This document shows, one piece after another, positions 34,131 to 45,175 of a stretch of 64,000 nt of DNA. Origin of the DNA: Choristoneura fumiferana (lineage: Eukaryota > Arthropoda > Insecta > Lepidoptera > Tortricidae). A program made the position numbers and the translations under genes. Each line of letters opens with the position of its first letter. Position 1 is the stretch's first letter. A model generated the notes under the pieces. The model was not told the origin of the DNA. It saw only the letters and a program-made list of their open reading frames with translations, and ran no database searches. The DNA is taken from contig NC_133472.1 in assembly GCF_025370935.1 (NCBI RefSeq), forward strand, positions 11,074,588 through 11,138,587, given 5' to 3'.

Positions 34131-35773
34131 TTTATAGAGGTGGTTATAAAAGTATTACGTAAGTGGTCAATATGTCGTCGACATCTTACGATTTGAAATG
34201 TGAATGGAATATCTAAAATAAAATTACTGCATTAATTAAACAAAAATATACATACAGTACCTATTTTACTACTTTCGTTATTGTAAAAAAATTGGCAGTG
34301 ACAGTGAGTAAAATTTGTCAAGTCGACGGTGAATCACATAGGTACCTACTTATTTAATCTTGGATACATTATTTATTCAGTAATGCAGTAATAGCCTGAG
34401 CCGCTTAGCTTAAGCAGTACTTGTACAGCATTTTTAGCAACTCGCAAAGTATAAAGTTCCAACAGCCTACATCGTAATTGGCTGTTATACAAGAGGCAAT
34501 GAACTCATAGTCGTAAGTATCACTTTGAATTCTACGGGCCCCGCCCCGGAGGTAAAAGGGACCAGTGAATTATTGATGTCAGTTTTGTGCAAGTAGATGG
34601 TGCATGCGTAGTCTAAGCAATGCCGCGGCCCTTCTATATAGGTGCCTTACCTACCGTTATTTTCTCTGTATTATATCATTCAAAATTGGTGAAAATAAAT
34701 ATTTTGTCAAATTCGCCTGAAAACAGTATCTTTGTGGCTTGCAGCAAACAAGTGCGTGGAACAATATTCATATATTATTCCCTTGTATAAAATACAAAGA
34801 ATTAACAGAGGCCTCGTTTTTGTACTTATTGAATAAGCCGTATTTTTCAATTGATTTGCACTTACATATGACCGATTTTTTAAATATCAGTCGAAAATGC
34901 GGTGATTGGTAGAATTCAATTCGAATGCGGAAATAAATCTCATCCATTTGTGAGTGATAAAATCGATATGCAAAAAATACAACAATTTCATCATTACATA
35001 CGAATATGCAGAAAGTTGGTCATAATAATTAGCAGTTTTTTAGTACGCATACGCATGTAAAAACATACTTAATGACGCCACAAATTAATTTGAAAGACAA
35101 ATTGTGTTGTGTTTATAAATTCTTCCTATTTTTAGCTGATATAATTTTACTCGACCAAGTTTAATTATTTTTGGTTAAATTTTACTTATGGAAAAATAAC
35201 GTTAAACGAAAACTCCGTTACAATCTGGCAATGACAGCAGTGAAAAGTTGCCTCCATTTTTATTTTCACAATCAACGAACGTATTCGATTAATAAAATAA
35301 AAAGACTGGTGAAGGGCAGCTTTACAGTGGTAATTTTCTACACTTTACTACTTTCTATTTTATACATTTTTCTTGAAAATTGATGTTTTTTACATTATTG
35401 GTTTCCATAAGCGGTACCCAGGAATAATTGAATTTATGAACCGCTAGCGGGTGTACGATGTCACGCCCTCTAGTGCTACAACTTTGACGGCTCTGTCAAA
35501 TAATAAACGCCACAAAATAAAACTAGCTAATAGTTATTTATGCGACTGATACAAATAATGCCAAATGATGTACAGTCGCATACATACATAAAATTATCAA
35601 CATGCCATATCATAAGTTCTCTACAATACGAGTATGTAAATATATACGTATTTTGAGTTAGTGGTTCTTATTTGTAGGCATAAAACCTCAGTTTCAATAA
35701 ATGACTGACAGTGACCGTTATAGTTTTTTTAATCAACTCGAATATTATTTTCAGTGAAATACTTTAAAAAATA
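34131..35773. other. Intergenic region, nothing recognised
   Basis: AT-rich DNA with one 70-codon ORF (35171-35383) lacking motifs. 34540-34640 is locally GC-richer. No repeats recognised. Confidence 0.3.
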
Positions 35774-36467
35774 AAAAAACCGGCCAAGTGCGAGTCGGAC
35801 TCGCGCACAAAGGGTTCCGCACCATTATCTATACAACATTAGACATAAGCAAAAAAAACAAGTTTGTTGTATGGAAACCCCCTTAACTAATTATTTTATT
35901 TTAATTTAACTTTTTATTTTTAAAGTAATTATACAACTTAATACTCTGTGAATATTTTAAGCGTCTAAATGTTGCCGTTATTTATTAATATCGAGCAAAA
36001 AACGGCAAAAAATCACGTTTGTTGTATGGGAGCCCACCTTAAATATTTATTTGATTCTGTTTGTCTGTTTAGTATTTGTTGTTATAGCGGCCACAGTAAT
36101 ACCTACATAATCTGTGAAAATTTCAAGGCCCTAGCTATTACTAGCTATTATTGTTATATGATTCATGTACTGACAAACAAGCCTATGTTCTAGTAAAAGT
36201 GCTGAACTATATTATTTTCTTTATTTGTTTATTTCACTAACACTACGGTAAGCATCGTACATTTAACTAACACCATGTACCTAACATATTTATAAGTAAT
36301 ACTAACAACTGATGGATCCTAGTTATCTGAATAAATAAGTTTTATTATTATTATTATTACAGCTCAAGAGATAGAACCCTGTGACGGACGGACACGCAGA
36401 CAGACAGCGGAGCCTCAATAATACCTATAGGGTTCCGTAGACACCATTTGGGTACGGAACCCTAAAA
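35774..36467 (+). repeat. Family B repeat, copy with inserted non-LTR 3' end
   Basis: Starts CCGGCCAAGTGCGAGTCGGA with the palindromic GCGAGTCGGACTCGC, and ends GGGTACGGAACCCTAAAA. Compared with 2826-3272, extra DNA at about 36140-36360 splits the phrase before 'ctcaagagatag'. The insert ends GAATAAATAAGTTTTATTATTATTATTATTAC, i.e. an AATAAA word and an (ATT)n tail as in CR1-like or other non-LTR 3' ends. Confidence 0.75.
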
Positions 36468-38160
36468 TTGAGGAGGCTAGGTACCATTGAGTAGTTTTCT
36501 TTATTTTTCCTTTTAAACTCTATATAATCGCTAACTAGGTGTTGGGAATCGATAAAATTTGAAATTATTACTATTTTGTCGATTAGGTATAATAATAACT
36601 TAATGAAGTATACAGTTTTACATAGATACTTTATGCCAAACTAAAAATAGTTCTTTATTCATAGTTCATACGTTTGATGTTTAAGCAAAATAAGTTAAAA
36701 TTGAATACTAATTTAAATAAAACATTTAAATTAGTCGTGTACCCAACTTGTTTACGCTTCAACTGTCCTTTTGCCCGTCAGCGTTTGCCGTACTGAACAA
36801 ATTTCAAGGATTATTTCACTGTTTAAATATTCCTGCTTCCTGAGTAACATTGACTATAAATTTGTACGACCCCATAAAAGAAAGGCGAACAGTTAAAATG
36901 TAGAGTAGTATCATTTAATTAGATGTCTCGCGGCTTGCATTAGGTACCTACTATATTTCAGTTAAACTTTAAACGAATATATTAATACTTTGTACATACT
37001 TAAGCTAATTTACTCGTATCTAGAATAAATAATTATGCTTTCTTTTTACTTCAATTTGAAGCATGCTCGTTTTGTATTCGTATTTCGTAGAGTAGGTACC
37101 TAGCCTACGCCATCCTGAATTATTTTGCAGGTCGCAGAGTTTCTGAGTATTTGGCGGAGAAACGCCAACATTGCACTACGGGGCCGTAAGGCAACATTGC
37201 CGGCCAGGCGGTCGCTGAGCACACAGAACCTTATAATAAAATTTGATGAGTGTACACTACCGAATATGCACGGCGTGCGCGTAAAGTATTTTTTAGGATA
37301 TTGGCAATACAGGCCACATAATTCATCAACTCGTTTATTGCTTAGTTTCACCCTTGGTTTTACCGTAAATTTCAATAGATGATTGTGTTGGTTTTGTGTA
37401 ATTCCAAATCAATAAGTCTTGGTTTTGATGCAAGAGTAATATTCTGAAATAAAATGTAAGTTTGATGATTGCTTCCCATCAAGTGCCCCGCATGCTCGTA
37501 CCCCACTTATTTAAAAAAAAACTTGTGTTTACCTAATATAATGCCATATTGTTGTATTGGTGTTTTCCTCATGACGCGTCGTGACCGTTATTTCACGCTT
37601 GACTGTCGGGTGTGATGGACTACTCGTGTGTAAAACTCTTCCTCGTATTTATATGCCTTGTCCACTTTGCTTATTCAATTCAATTTATTATTAGATTTAC
37701 ATCCATTTTATTGGTAGCAAAAATCTTATATTTAGTAACTTAATAATAATGTAAGTAAACACAACTTATAATATAATAATAAATATAAAGAGTACAATAC
37801 ACAAAATTTGAATTAAAAAAATGTACCCATGTACCTATATTATATCTGCGGCTCTTGCTGTTGAAACTCTTGGGTCGTAGGGACACGAAGCTCACAAACT
37901 TTTTAAATAAAAAAAAAAAGCTTGTCTGTTCCACAGGTGACCACAGGGCTGGCTCTTTCCTCGGTCAACTTATTGGCCCTGCAATTGCAAGACAAAGAAG
38001 GAAACGCAGCTATAGCGAGCGCAATAGTAGCGAGCGATCCGGGTGATTTTTGTTAATATGGGTTTTTACGAGTAAGCTAATTTTAATCTATTTTTCTTTA
38101 TTTTGGTAATGAATGACGTATTGTTAATTTATTTACTAACTGCGCCCGCGATAAATAAAT
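36468..38160. other. Intergenic region, nothing firmly recognised
   Basis: AT-rich. 37125-37382 (plus) and 37100-37375 (minus) are overlapping 85- and 91-codon ORFs in the same segment of moderate GC. Neither has a recognisable domain or clear splice sites. Confidence 0.3.
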
Positions 38161-38809
38161 TAAAACCGGCCAAGAGCGTGTCGGACATGCCCAAAATAGG
38201 GTTCCGTAGCCATTACGAAAAAATTAACCAATATTTTTCCAAGGATTTCGAATTTTATACGGAATCTTCCAAGTTTAGGTATATTTTATACCTAAGGCTG
38301 ATATTTACTCTTAAACTACTAATAATTCTCAAGCAAACTTAGCCGTTATAGTTTTCCTTGAAAGTTTGATATACTTCCTGCCATTATGAATTTTTTAAAA
38401 TTTTTCTACCCACCGTTTTTGATTTAAGAGGGGGGGGGGATGCTCGATTTAAATGAAAATTTTCACTTTAAAGTTAAATAATTTCAGAAACAAATCACTG
38501 AATCTAAAAATTGTCTTAGCAACCCCCTAATGATTTTAAAAGACCTATCCAACGATATCCCACACTATAGGGTTGGATGAGAAAAATAAATCACCCCCAC
38601 TTTACGTCTATGGGAGGTACCCTAGAAAAAATGTTTTTTTTAATTTTTAATTATACCATTTTGTCAGCACAGTTTACCTAAATATCCGTGCAAAATTACA
38701 GCTTTCTAGCATTGATAGTCCCTGAGCAAAGCCGCGGATGGACAGACAGACAGACACATGGCGAAACTATAAGGGTTCCGTTTTTGCCATTTTGGCTCCG
38801 GAACCCTAA
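38161..38809 (+). repeat. Family A repeat, full-length copy
   Basis: Best complete plus-strand copy (~650 bp). Head AACCGGCCAAGAGCGTGTCG with a GTGTCGGACATG semi-palindrome, a G-run near 38432, 'caacgatatcccacactatag', 'tttgtcagcacagtttac', a GACAGACAGACAGACA run, and tail GGCTCCGGAACCCTAATAA. Noncoding. No terminal inverted repeats and no clear target duplication visible. Confidence 0.85.
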
Positions 38810-38869
38810 TAATGGGGTAAATAACATTATCGACTTCAAATAAGATCTCAAACCAACATAAGGAGGCAC

Positions 38870-39112
38870 TGCGCTGTGCCAAGAATGCTAGTGTCTCTTG
38901 CACGGCCCATCAAGCCCTTGCCACCACCGCCAGAACTCGCTGCCGCTGTCCCGCGTCCTGCGTGCTATCGAGACGTCTCTGATGGCGCAAAAGCAAGCTT
39001 CGCGCGCCTTGGCGAACATACCGGGCGCGGCAGAACCAAGCCAGCACAACGGGGTTCTAAATCCCAATTTACATCGCGAGCGGAGCGGACTCCGTACGGA
39101 CTCAGTTTAACG
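38870..39112 (+). other. GC-rich island with an open frame, identity unknown
   Basis: About 240 bp of GC-rich DNA in AT-rich surroundings with two overlapping plus-strand frames of 118 and 70 codons. The 70-codon frame (to 39110) has protein-like composition (SLMAQKQASRALANIPG). No clear splice acceptor or initiator context was found, and the protein is not recognised. It could be an exon, a processed pseudogene scrap or a CpG-rich regulatory block. Confidence 0.25.
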
Positions 39113-39796
39113 TATAGCGATCGGCTGCATGAAAGTACATACCTACATCTAGCTATACATATAACTTGTACAGACATTCGACCCTCTTCAGCTTTATTAT
39201 ATGTAGGTATAGATACACATATATATATATGAAACAGAGTATCGTTGAATACAATACATAGTTAAGTTATAGAGAAGTAGGTACAAATATGCCTAATGTT
39301 AATTGGTGAAAATTGTCTTCTGTAACTGTTTTTTTTTTCTTATTATCTGTTTCCAGCAGGTGCATATTCATTAAAATCTCACCATTGCTATTTAATACTG
39401 CAAATTTCCCAATGCTCTGTAAATTGTGTGATGTAAAACAAGTGCTGCCAAAGCGGAATACAGTAAAAGCGTTACTTAATTTCAGCGCCAGAATACCTAT
39501 AGCTAAAACAACAACAACATCCACAGGGCAATTAAATTCATCAAGTGAACCATTCATCAAGTCAATTATAAAGGTAAAAATAGAAAAACAATATAGATGA
39601 AAAAACCACCAAGCTTGAGTCGGACTCGCTCGTCGGTTGCGTATAAATTTGTAGGTCTGTATGTCTGATTCACGATTTAAATGGCCGTACCTAAGTTAGG
39701 AATGCAGTGTTAAGTCATTTTAAATGGTCATCGATCTGATAATAGAATTAAACGTCTTTATTTATAAATTAACTAACCTAAAACCTAATTAACATA

Positions 39797-40049
39797 AACT
39801 TGGAAAGCCCATGACTTTGTCACTTCAAAGTTCAATTCTCAAAAATGGCTGAGCCGATTTTGATGAAACATGTCTAAGAACCTAGCGATTGTTCTTAGAC
39901 ATGTTTCACCTGCATTCGAATAAAAAAAACCGCAATCAAATCGGTCTACCCGTTTAAAAGCTACGGTGTCACATACAGACACACAGATACACAGACACAC
40001 ATAGCGGTCAAACTTATAACACCCCTCTTTTTTTCGTCGAGGGTTAAAA
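39797..40049 (+). repeat. Family D repeat (…GACTTTGTCACTTC … CACCCCTCTTTTT…)
   Basis: Shares 'gactttgtcacttc', 'gttcaat', 'gctgagccgattttgatgaaac', 'atgtctaagaac', 'tagcggtcaaacttataaca' and 'cccctctttttttcgtcg' with copies at 44281-44480 (reverse) and 44817-45055. Contains a GACACACAGATACACAGAC run. Noncoding. Confidence 0.75.
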
Positions 40050-40142
40050 ATCATTTTTTTAAATAATTAAAAAGAGCCTGTCCAGGATTTTTTTAGCAAA
40101 CCCATTTCTAATATAAGTACTTACCTAATTTCTTACATACTA

Positions 40143-40200
40143 AGGGGCTGTTCCACCACCCATTGATTAATATTAATTGACGGATAAATTTAATCAATGG
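40143..40200 (+). repeat. Single end of a GGGGCTGTTTCACC-type MITE
   Basis: TTAAGGGGCTG-like end: 'ctaaggggctgttccaccacccattgattaatattaattgacgg' matches one terminus of the MITE at 2413-2553. The opposite terminus is not found nearby. Confidence 0.55.
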
Positions 40201-40207
40201 ATTACGA

Positions 40208-40288
40208 CTGCTAACGTCATCTAGGAGGTTCATCGCAGACTAATCCAATAGAAAATGCACGATGAACCTCCTAGATGACGTTAGCAGT
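40208..40288. repeat. Palindrome, 28-bp arms
   Basis: CTGCTAACGTCATCTAGGAG and the following GTTCATCG are repeated as an exact reverse complement ending at 40288, with a ~26-base spacer. It adjoins the MITE end at 40143-40200 and may be an insertion into it. Confidence 0.75.
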
Positions 40289-41508
40289 TCCGTAATTGTT
40301 CGAAAAGTTAAAAAAGACCGTTTGGACTATTGTGATGAACGCTGGGGCTAACCTGAGTTTACGGTGTTTATTGTTTATTATTTACTAAAGGGGTTCCGTC
40401 TGTTAATCATTCTAGCAGGGAACGCTAAAAATACTTGGGTAGGTAAGGTAGGTAAAATGATAACACATTTCGTTATATGGCTATAGTATACAAACAAAGC
40501 AAATATTTGAGGCGTAACGTGAACTTGCGAACAGTTTAGCTCGTAATCAGATCTTTTGAATTAGGTACTGTAGGGACTTTAACTTGGAAAGAGCTTAGGT
40601 AAAGGGGATCTACGCGCGTGACTTTAAACTCAGTTCAAATAAAAAGGATATTTCTTCAATATTTAGATTTATTGTACTTAGAGCTTAGCAATACTTTACA
40701 GAGATAAGCCCAGCCGCTCAGGCTGTCGGGGGCAATCTGTGCTCCGGCATGTATACCGCTGTCAATCTCTTTTTAAAATCAAATTCTAGAATCATACAAT
40801 ACAAAAATACTATCATTATACATAAGTAATACAGTCAATCTAACGTGCCAGGTGGTCAGTTTTACCACCTGCCAGCGGTGTACAGCCTAGTTCCTACAGT
40901 ACTCTGAGGGTTTCTATTTACTTATATTTCCCTACGTGGATTATAGGGGCGGTCTCCGCTATGCCAGGCCCCAAACAGAATCGGCGCGCTACGGGCGTCT
41001 CCCATTTGTCTTGCCACTTCACTTGGCATTCAACTGTCAAATATGATATTCTTGCTAAGTAATCCATTATTCGTCACATAAATAAACACAATGTTCTTTA
41101 CTTAAAGGGCTATTACTACGAAGCTGAAAACATTCGTTTTCCGTCGCCCACAAACATTTAGTAAAAGTAAAAAGAAGTGTGTAACGCTATCTGGGATTTT
41201 CCGCAGCAAACAATAACTAAGTTAAATGAACAATCTTAGCTGGCCGAATCTCTTACTAAAATAAAACTGGACGTGCCTACAATCCAAATCAAACGTCGAC
41301 TAAGCTCTGTATCCTTGACAACCGTCAGTGCTCTTGTTTTTTCTCGTCTCTCCCATTATTTGTAAGATCATCTGTGTGGGTGTAGGTCATACTGTAGGCA
41401 AACATTGGATATTACCGCATTTTAATTAAATTGTTTTGTAGATAACCGTCTCATTTGCTGACAATTGTTTTAACAAAATTGTATCACATGGTTCAATTAA
41501 CAGAATAA

Positions 41509-42034
41509 TACGGTATTTGACAACTCCTGAGTTTGCCATATCTTAATATTATTATGAAAATATAGATAAACAGATAGTGATTAGCGAAGAGAAAATTTAA
41601 ATCGGTTGAAAATTGGATTTATAGTATTATGATTGGTTTTTTGGAGTCTTTTTGTATTTTTTATTTCAACTTCAAATTTGTTTCTTTTACGGGTATCCCG
41701 TGAAACCATATCGAAAATACAAACTGAGACATCTGGTTTTTCTGTGCATCCATGTCTCAGTTTGTATTTTCGATATGGATTTATAGTGATTTTTTGAAAA
41801 ATCTATATACCTGTCTCTTTCTCAAACGCTTTTCTCTATGCAGCAAGTATGGCGGTACTGGCGTGTGACGTCACATACCAGTATGTCTTTCTCTGTCTAA
41901 TCTTGAATTTTAAACCTTTGTAACTTTGTTATTTGTAAAGGTAGCTTAAAAATTGGTTTTCTATTCGATAACAGCCTACCACCACCTATTGTGTAGTTTT
42001 AATTTATAAAACATAGACAAAATAGTCAAATACC
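41509..42034. mobile_element. TIR element 'TACGGTATTTGA', second copy carrying a hairpin insertion
   Basis: Same family as 12475-12879 (AGCGAAGAGAAAA, CTATATACCTGTCTCTTT, CTTTGTTATTTGTAAAGGTA). It starts TACGGTATTTGAC and ends TCAAATACC, where the last bases are diverged. An extra 151 bp (41626-41776) is present here and absent in the other copy, bounded by GGATTTATAGT on both sides. Confidence 0.75.
41626..41776. mobile_element. 151-bp insertion with 27-bp perfect hairpin and 11-bp target duplication
   Basis: Flanked by GGATTTATAGT at 41615-41625 and 41777-41787. The related element at 12475 has only one such site, in diverged form. The right half holds a perfect inverted repeat (arms 41706-41732 and 41752-41778, core ATATCGAAAATACAAACTGA) with a ~19-base loop, overlapping the duplication by 2 bases. 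Confidence 0.7.
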
Positions 42035-42477
42035 AAATTGTATGTGCGCCCAATGCACAAAAGCAAAAAAAATGTAGAATAAGTAATTTGCAGGTTCTGT
42101 TTGTAGGTCATGCTTATTTATTAAAACGGCCTTGCGTAAATTTACGACCCGGCATTGTTACAGCTTGTTTCTTCTTATGAAAGCAAAAATAAAAATGTAG
42201 AAAGTGTGAATCGTAAATTTTCACCTACCCAAATGGAAAAGTTTTTGCATTGTCCATTGTTCGTTCTTTAGGATTCCCTAATCTATCTAACACGGAACCT
42301 TACGCTGTCTCTATGGTGGAGATTTTTTTCCGTTCACTATCATTTTGCATAGGTGAATTGATTTAGTTTAACAGCTAACAAATTAATTATGTATGCAAAT
42401 ACTTACTTTTTACTAATATCATAAATGCGAAAGTACTATTGCCTGCCTTTCTGTTTATGGCCCGTTTTTGTTTTGCA

Positions 42478-42905
42478 TTCCTTAAGGTCGCAGTTCTAAC
42501 CTAACCTAACCCACTGTACTAGCAGCAGTTCGTTTTTTATTAGGGTCACTGTTCTACCCTAACGTTACTTTACTGTCTGAAGTTAGTTTTTCTTAGGATC
42601 TCAGTTCTAACCTAACCTAATCTTTTTCTTAACCAAGTTAACCTGAGCTCCAGGCACCTCTAATTATTCGTAATAAAGTGTTTACCAAAGGATGCATTTT
42701 ATTAAACGTATTTTTGTCAAACACGGTTTTGTCAAATGACAAAAATAATAAATGAGTAGTTTGTCAAATAAAGAGTTTGTGAAATTACCAATTTGTGAAA
42801 TGTGGTGTTATAAAACAAAACGATTAATTTGTGAAACAAAAGTTTGCAAAACGTTGTTTGTTAAATACATTTTTGTTGAAACGTTTGTGGTTAAATGATG
42901 AGGAT
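42478..42905. repeat. Theme-and-variation repeat locus 3
   Basis: 42478-42640 holds repeated CAGTTCTAACCTAACCTAA-type modules. 42690-42905 is a run of variants on TTTGTCAAA / TTTGTGAAA (at least ten imperfect occurrences in ~210 bp). No coding potential. Only one motif-rich flank is evident here. Confidence 0.5.
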
Positions 42906-44280
42906 ACCTATACACATGAATAAATAGCGATATTCACATAAATCCAAACAATTACTGTATCACTAATAATCTCGGATTCCATTAATGACTCTTTGTGATG
43001 AACTTAGAGGGAACTGTCAATCTCGTTAGAGGGATCCCAAGTTGGAATAGTTAATACCTGTGCTGCCGTGGGGTATTAGTATGCATGGCGCTTAGCCTGG
43101 CTACACACGGCGTGTTGACGCGCTGCGATGATTGCGTTACGCGTTACCGTGCGTATCATGGTGGATCAGGGGGGGGGGGGCTCGCCTGACACGTACATAT
43201 CACGTAACGTGACTTACACCATTACACGCTCTGTAATGAAACTATTCTAAGGAACGTAGGTATTGGAACTCGAGTATCAAGAAGAGCAGCGTATTCAGGA
43301 GTGCGACGTTAATTTCTTATTCATAAAGGAAATTCAAAATTGACTCTTGAGTACATGAATTCAGTTTAATAACACGGCTTTGTTAATTATCCAACTTCAG
43401 TGAGGGAATTATACGCGTCACCTTTATTTACAATTTACGATATAAATGTAAGTATGCGTTATTTCAGTATATATTATTTTATACCTCTATATTTACTATC
43501 ATATTTACTGCTTTGTTATAAATAAGTATGAAAATATAAACTTAAATGACCATAACATGATAATTTTGTGAAAGTCAATTGAGAAGAATGTGGATTGTTA
43601 AAATTGGAGTTTGGGTAAGTAAATTACGTAGGTTACAAAAAAACAATGGGTAATTCACCCCTGTTTCATTTTGTTTCAATAAGTGTCAGTGGCGTGGCGC
43701 TCAAACGATCGATTACTACCGAATACAAGTGTCGTAAAGGTTGTGTACCGAATCTAAATTTTCAGGACTACATCCGAAGACTAGCGTCACTTCTCTGACT
43801 CTTCGGGTTGCCTAGCTAAAATGTTGATTCTACGCCAAATTTTTGGTTAACCTTCTCCAAAAAAAGCAAAGCAAATATATTTTACAATAAAATTTGATAA
43901 AGTAAAAAATTAGCAGCATTATTATGTAGCTAAATTAGCAAGCAAGCTAAATTAGCTAAACAAGCTACAGTTTAAAAGTTTGATAATCGATGTCACCCTA
44001 AAATTCGTAGACATCCTTATTACTGCAGCATCCATACCAATTCATCTGCATAAAGTACATACTTATGCATATATGTTATAAGCCACGGCAGATAAATTGA
44101 TAATTCCAGTACCAAATTAGTAATTCAATATATCGTTGGTAATTTTCACTGGGCGTTAATGGCGGGCGAGGCCACACTGAAATGGACGGTTCTATCCGTG
44201 CTAATTACTATTAATTAGTGTCACGTCAGCCTAATAGCGCATCGTGTGAATAATCAAAAAGATCTTCTCTATTTTTAATT
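42906..44280. other. Intergenic region, nothing recognised
   Basis: AT-rich with a 10-base G run at 43170-43179 and no open frame above the minimum or known repeat head. 43080-43250 is somewhat GC-richer. Confidence 0.3.
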
Positions 44281-44480
44281 AACCCCCGCAAAAAGAGGGG
44301 TGTTATAAGTTTGACCGCTATGTGTGTCTGTGTGTCTGTATGTTTGTGTGTCTGTGTGTCTGTCTGTGGCACCGTAGCTCTTAATCGGATGAACCGATTT
44401 GAATGCGGGTTTTTTATTTGAAAGCAGGTTTTCTAGCGATGGTTCTTAGACATGTTTTATCAAAATCTGTTCAGCCGTTT
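44281..44480 (-). repeat. Family D repeat, antisense copy
   Basis: AACCCCCGCAAAAAGAGGGG then GTTTGACCGCTATGTGTGTC matches the reverse complement of the 3' end of the copy at 44817-45055. It ends near 'gttcagccgtttcaaga'. Truncated relative to the other copies. Confidence 0.75.
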
Positions 44481-44489
44481 CAAGAATAT

Positions 44490-45175
44490 CAGCTCTTTTG
44501 TTCGCTGCGGTACGAATCTTAGACGCATAATGGATATTTACTTTACTTTCAAACATATTTGGGACCAAAAAATTTGAAACACCCATGTATGCTATAATAT
44601 AACTAACTATGCCAGCCAGGATATCCAGAATACTAGTAGGTTTTTCTCTCGATAAAACTATATATAAAAATAGCAGATAAGTATATCGCGTTTGGATTCG
44701 TTTTGATCAGTATTTGATTCTACATACAATGCACAATGGTGGCAACAGGATGAGCTGATGCTGCAACCAGGATATCCAGCACCCTAGTACACTCTATAAT
44801 AACCTAACCAACGAAAAGTTGGAAAACCCCCGACTTTGTCACTTCGAAGTTCAATATCTCAAAAACGGCTGAACCGATTTTGATAAAACATATCTAAGAA
44901 CCTGTAAACATGCTTTCAATAAAAAAAACGCATTCAAATCGGTCCACCCGTTTAAGAGCTACGGTGCCACAGACATACAGACAGACATACAGACACACAG
45001 CCACACATAGCGGTCAAACTTATAACACCCCTCTTTTTGCGTCGGGGGTTAAAAATAATAGCACATATGTCGTGTTTGGATTAGTTTTGATCAGTAATTG
45101 ATTCTACATACAATGCAGTGGTGTCAAAACGAGTTGATGCTGCAAGTCGCGGGCAACAGCTAGGTAGTGCATAAT
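44490..45175 (+). repeat. Duplicated Helitron-like tail sequences around a family D copy
   Basis: Two related segments, about 44670-44770 and 45055-45165, share 'tttggatt.gttttgatcag', 'ttgattctacatacaatgca' and 'gatgctgcaa'. The second ends GTCGCGGGCAACAGCTAG followed by G, resembling the 3' terminus of the Helitron at 4183-4588. A family D repeat (44817-45055) lies between them. Confidence 0.45.
44817..45055 (+). repeat. Family D repeat, most complete copy
   Basis: Ends AAAACCCCCGACTTTGTCAC and GCGTCGGGGGTTAAAAAT, giving short inverted termini (ACCCCCGAC / GTCGGGGGT). The interior shares 'accgattttgataaaacat' and 'tagcggtcaaacttataaca' with 39797-40049. Noncoding. Confidence 0.75.

Noticed and set aside
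38706..38903. Minus-strand ORF with peptide SVCPSAALLRDYQC, also seen at 11626-11823 and 53486-53722
   Set aside because: The recurrence comes from the family A repeat itself (its GACAGACA run and tail), in different flanking frames; it is not a conserved protein.
42490..42625. (CCTAA)n words suggesting interstitial insect telomere repeat TTAGG
   Set aside because: Only two or three units in a row at each spot and embedded in a larger repeat core; too short to be telomeric.
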